NCBI GenBank assembly: GCA_012517755.1 | Contig: JAAYUH010000225.1 | Location: 1 to 9,619 of the forward strand | Reading direction: 5' to 3' | DNA: 9,619 bases | Source: a bacterium | GTDB lineage: Bacteria > Caldisericota > Caldisericia > B22-G15 | Shown: in pieces, positions 7,244 to 9,619 of the stretch | How the letters are laid out: every line of letters starts with the position of its first letter | Numbering within the stretch: the stretch's first letter is position 1 | Notes under the pieces: generated by a model | What the model saw: only the letters and a program-made list of their open reading frames with translations | Database searches by the model: none | What the model was told of the DNA's origin: nothing | Translations under genes and position numbers: made by a program

Positions 7244-9190
7244 TTAAAAAAGATCACTTGATAATAAACCCAATCTTATTTCAGTAGATTTTAAGATATA
7301 TTCAATTAAAGTTTTGTAATCAATGTTATCGATTCTTGCAATTTCAGCTAAAAAACCATCGAAATGCCATCCTGGATTTGGATTAACCTCAAGAAGTTTT
7401 GGATATCCTTCAGAATTTAATCTAAAATCAAATCTTGAATAATCTCTACAATCTAATCTTTCAAAAAGTTTTATACTCCATTCAAGTAGGTCTCTTTCCA
7501 TTTCAACTGGTATGTTGGCTCTTACAAACTTGATTTTTCCATAAGGGGACTTAGGAAGCCATTTTGCTTCATATCCGCAAATTTTTGGTAAATCATCTGG
7601 CACAGAGGAATAATCTAATTCAGCTATAGGCAAAAGTTTATATGGATATTTTGGCGGATTTCCGATAACTCCAATGCTTAACTCTTTTCCAGTTAGGAAT
7701 TCCTCTATTAAAATAGGTTTATCATAACCAAAGAGGTCTCTTAAGTCTCTAATTGCATTAATTAAATTTTCAAGATTATAGGAAACATTTTTTTGTGTTA
7801 TACCAAAGCTTGAATCCCCAAAATTTGGTTTAACTATAACTGGAAATGGAAATGGAAGTTCAAAAATAGTTTCACCTGGTTTTATTAAAAAAGCATCAGG
7901 AACTGGAATACCCATCTCTCTTGCTACTCCCCTTACTAAAGATTTATCATATGAATGAGCAAGGGATTGAGGTGATGCACCTGTATAATTAATTCCAAGC
8001 ATTTCGAGAAGAGCAGGTATATGCAGTTCTTTAGTTGGATCGTTATAATAACCTTCATCACAAAAATTTAAAACATAATCTACTTTGTCCTTTAATTTTT
8101 CTATATCTTTTATTAGATTAGCATGGTTGTTTATATAAATAAAATTATAACCTTTTATATCTTTCAAACTCTCCTTAAGTTTATCTATTGCTCTAAAATC
8201 ATCCTCATCAAAAATATTATTTGGTTTTAATGGATCTCTTTTAGTAGGGTCTCCAAGTATAACTACAACATTCCGCTGTTCTTTTTTAACTCTTACTCTT
8301 CTTTCTTCAAGTTCTTTTTCCGCAAAACCTGTAAAAAGTATATGTTTTTCTCCAATTTGAAAGTTTGTTATTTTGCTCTTTATGTCTATCGAGTAATCAA
8401 CTATTTCTATATTTTTAAAACCTACTTCCTTAAGTAAATTCAACATTAACTCTTTTGAATAAAGTCTAATAGAAAAAAAACTATCACTCAAAACTCCTTT
8501 TTCAATATGACTTAAAATCTCTCTAATTATTAAACTTTCTCCATCTAAAGATAAATTTGTTTCTCTTAAAATAAAATGTTTTTTATCAAGCCATTGCCAA
8601 TAATAAGGTATAATATTTTTCTTTTCATATTCACTATCAATGATATCAATTAGAATTTTCCCTTTAGGAATTAATATTCTGAAAGTTTCTTTTAAAACAT
8701 TTAAAGCATCAAGAGTAGTATCGAAAAATCCAAAAACATTGCCAACAAGAAGAACAATATCAAAACTATTGTTAGGATAAGATAGTTTTCTTGGTGTTCC
8801 CTCTCTATATTTTACTTTTATACCTTCTTTTTCAGCATTGGTTTTCGCTTTTTGGACAAGTATACTTGATCTATCAAGACCTTCAACATTTTCAAAACCT
8901 CTTTTTGCAAGTTCTAATGAATATTCTCCATGACTTGATATAAGATCAAGGATTCTTGCATTATAATTTGGTTTTAATACTTCAAGAAATTTATCAACTT
9001 CTTTTTTTATAATATCTTTGATTTCCTGTTTTTCAACTTCATTACTAATTAGAAATGGAGAAATTTTTATTTGACTTGAATGACTTTTAATATATTCTTC
9101 AAGATTTGAAATTTGACCTAACTGTTTTTTAGGTTTCAATCCATTCTGCTTACTTCGTGGTTTATCTTTATCTTTATAATTTCCATTCAT
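7244..9190 (-). CDS. Fusion of a class I methyltransferase-like domain and a D-Ala-D-Ala ligase-like ATP-grasp domain
   Basis: Residues 1-50 are charged and probably disordered. Residues about 56-290 read as a Rossmann methyltransferase: ARILDLISSHGEYSLELAKRG (78-98) is motif I, EGLDRSS (103-109) the acidic loop, NSFDIVLLVGNVFGFF (141-156) and RILIPKGKILIDI (171-183) the later strands, and LLKEVGF (252-258) the C-terminal helix. Motif I lacks the usual GxGxG, keeping only one glycine (Gly88). Residues about 307-640 are an ATP-grasp ligase of the Ddl superfamily: IPALLEMLGINYTGAS (391-406), DK (415-416), VKPNFGDSSFGI (453-464), IEEFLTGKELSIGV (495-508), FDFR (587-590) and LLEVNPNPGW (599-608) with metal ligands Asp588, Glu601 and Asn603. 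The Ddl N-terminal motif GGxSxEHxVS is replaced by GDPTKRDPLKPNN, so ordinary D-Ala-D-Ala synthesis is doubtful. A carboxylate-amine ligase with a linked methyl transfer is a reasonable inference; the substrates are unknown. It is monocistronic by layout. Confidence 0.9.
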   Translation of the reverse strand: MNGNYKDKDKPRSKQNGLKPKKQLGQISNLEEYIKSHSSQIKISPFLISNEVEKQEIKDIIKKEVDKFLEVLKPNYNARILDLISSHGEYSLELAKRGFENVEGLDRSSILVQKAKTNAEKEGIKVKYREGTPRKLSYPNNSFDIVLLVGNVFGFFDTTLDALNVLKETFRILIPKGKILIDIIDSEYEKKNIIPYYWQWLDKKHFILRETNLSLDGESLIIREILSHIEKGVLSDSFFSIRLYSKELMLNLLKEVGFKNIEIVDYSIDIKSKITNFQIGEKHILFTGFAEKELEERRVRVKKEQRNVVVILGDPTKRDPLKPNNIFDEDDFRAIDKLKESLKDIKGYNFIYINNHANLIKDIEKLKDKVDYVLNFCDEGYYNDPTKELHIPALLEMLGINYTGASPQSLAHSYDKSLVRGVAREMGIPVPDAFLIKPGETIFELPFPFPVIVKPNFGDSSFGITQKNVSYNLENLINAIRDLRDLFGYDKPILIEEFLTGKELSIGVIGNPPKYPYKLLPIAELDYSSVPDDLPKICGYEAKWLPKSPYGKIKFVRANIPVEMERDLLEWSIKLFERLDCRDYSRFDFRLNSEGYPKLLEVNPNPGWHFDGFLAEIARIDNIDYKTLIEYILKSTEIRLGLLSSDLF

Positions 9191-9202
9191 AAAATTGAAA
9201 AA

Positions 9203-9207
9203 CCTCC
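9203..9207 (-). promoter_or_regulatory. Shine-Dalgarno site of the fusion gene, unusually far from the ATG
   Basis: Reverse-strand GGAGG lies 12 bases before the ATG at 9188-9190, longer than the four to seven bases at the other genes with clear sites here. No in-frame alternative start lies between the two, so the annotated ATG is retained. Confidence 0.6.
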
Positions 9208-9227
9208 AATAAAATTAATTCTCAATT

Positions 9228-9255
9228 AATATATAAAATTCTACTAATTTGTCAA
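9228..9255 (-). promoter_or_regulatory. Sigma70-type promoter of the fusion gene
   Basis: On the reverse strand a perfect TTGACA (9250-9255) and TATATT (9228-9233, five of six) are separated by 16 bp. A transcript would start near 9221 and have a leader of about 30 bases containing GGAGG, so there is no room for a riboswitch. This is the most consensus-like promoter in the window. Confidence 0.65.
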
Positions 9256-9292
9256 GTGTATGTGTTGAGGTCTCTGAAAAAGTTATCAAAAC

Positions 9293-9364
9293 TGTCATTC
9301 CTGTGGAAGCAGAAATCTAAATTAGATATGAAAGTACTGGATTCCCGTTTTCACGGGAATGACA
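9293..9364. repeat. Imperfect palindromic repeat element with nested hairpins
   Basis: Two 27-base arms (9293-9319 and 9338-9364) are inverted copies matching at 21 of 27 positions, separated by an 18-base spacer. The right arm is itself a perfect hairpin: ATTCCCGT (9341-9348), loop TTTC, ACGGGAAT (9353-9360). The left arm contains the same hairpin in decayed form (ATTCCTGT, GGAA, GCAGAAAT). All six differences between the arms are transitions. The CCCG/CGGG cores stand out against the AT-rich surroundings. From memory, very similar ATTCCCG/CGGGAAT palindromes ending in GTCATTCC are dispersed in many unrelated bacterial genomes as non-coding REP- or MITE-like elements. The frame read across it (ending DSRFHGNDK) is a typical false protein produced by such repeats. 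Confidence 0.85.
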
Positions 9365-9432
9365 AACAGGGTGTGAATGGCAAAATAGAGGGTTTTAAAC
9401 AATCTCATGTTATTGTGATATTTAAAAATAAA

Positions 9433-9570
9433 TCATATATATTCATTTATGGTGACAGAGTCTAAATTAGCATCAGAAACTTTTATAATAGCAGCAATAA
9501 AAATGTAAATCATATTAATGCCATAGGTTACAACATATATAGCAATTTCTCTAACATAAATAAAACTTTC
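9433..9570 (-). pseudogene. Possible remnant of a small membrane protein gene
   Basis: Between in-frame stops on the reverse strand is a 45-codon stretch with protein-like composition. It has a hydrophobic segment (IYVVTYGINMIYIFIAAII, about codons 11-29) followed by a polar, acidic piece (KVSDANLDSVTINEYI) before TGA at 9433-9435. Reading past the TGA the frame stays open and gives FKYHNNMRLF, then enters the palindromic repeat. No ATG, GTG or TTG precedes the hydrophobic segment; the first ATG is inside it, so an intact gene is unlikely. The pattern (hydrophobic helix, then a charged piece, then N-N) loosely recalls the first helix and N-A motif of DUF350 membrane proteins, but that is a guess. 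It may also be chance coding potential in AT-rich DNA. Confidence 0.3.
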
Positions 9571-9619
9571 TTATTTATAATTATATTATATTAAATTCTC
9601 CAGTTATTGAATTCACAAA

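Larger units (their letters stand above)
9256..9619. other. Right-end stretch with no intact gene
   Basis: Beyond the fusion gene promoter I see only the palindromic repeat (9293-9364), the possible gene remnant (9433-9570) and AT-rich DNA to the window end. No complete start, ribosome-binding site and frame combination is convincing on either strand, and no tRNA-like cloverleaf was seen. A reverse-strand GGAG near 9598-9601 is not followed by a usable reading frame. Confidence 0.6.

Noticed and set aside
7230..7245. AATTTT-TAAA-AAAATT hairpin between the convergent genes as a terminator
   Set aside because: The stem is made only of A-T pairs and is expected by chance in this AT-rich gap; it is too weak to call.
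7244..9190. Annotating the fusion gene simply as ddl
   Set aside because: The N-terminal D-Ala-recognition motif is absent and a methyltransferase-like domain is fused, so the gene symbol would mislead.
9293..9364. CRISPR array or insertion sequence end
   Set aside because: There is one inverted pair rather than evenly spaced direct repeats, and no transposase or target-site duplication is visible.
9256..9465. Plus-strand open frame of 69 codons across the palindromic repeat
   Set aside because: The central part is simply the translated repeat (DSRFHGNDK), a common false protein; there is no ribosome-binding site and it starts inside the fusion gene promoter.

Overview
The window is a strongly AT-rich bacterial segment, roughly a quarter to 30% G+C by eye, with AGA, ATA, TTA and AAA codons dominating. 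Bacterial housekeeping genes (mfd, pth, a CTC-type rplY) fix the domain. The skewed codon use, compact spacing, a gingipain-like C25 protease and a single-domain molybdopterin oxidoreductase would suit a low-GC, possibly thermophilic, deep-branching or candidate-phylum bacterium (WOR-3-, Caldisericota- or Thermotogota-like). I cannot name the phylum from this sequence.

Layout: positions 1-6693 hold five minus-strand genes. In transcription order they are a molybdopterin oxidoreductase (6693-6121), rplY (6046-5369), pth (5365-4781), mfd (4830-1843) and a secreted C25-type peptidase that starts at 1802 and runs off the left edge. The set rplY-pth-mfd is a known bacterial gene order that joins ribosome assembly and stress, rescue of peptidyl-tRNA, and rescue of stalled RNA polymerase. 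Here rplY and pth are 3 bp apart and pth overlaps mfd by 50 bp, so coupled translation is likely. The peptidase follows mfd after 40 bp and has its own good Shine-Dalgarno site.

At 6694-6790 a short divergent intergenic region separates the molybdopterin enzyme from a plus-strand small membrane protein (6791-7210). Convergent to that gene, after 33 bp, is a 648-residue fusion protein (9190-7244). It joins a class I methyltransferase-like domain to an ATP-grasp ligase related to D-Ala-D-Ala ligase. It has the best promoter in the window (TTGACA, 16 bp, TATATT) and is the most interesting gene here, because both domains deviate from textbook motifs.

The right end (9256-9619) has no intact gene. 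It holds an imperfect palindromic repeat element (9293-9364), locally richer in G+C than its surroundings, and an open minus-strand stretch (9433-9570) that looks like the decayed start of a small membrane protein. No tRNA, rRNA, CRISPR array, insertion sequence or convincing riboswitch was seen.
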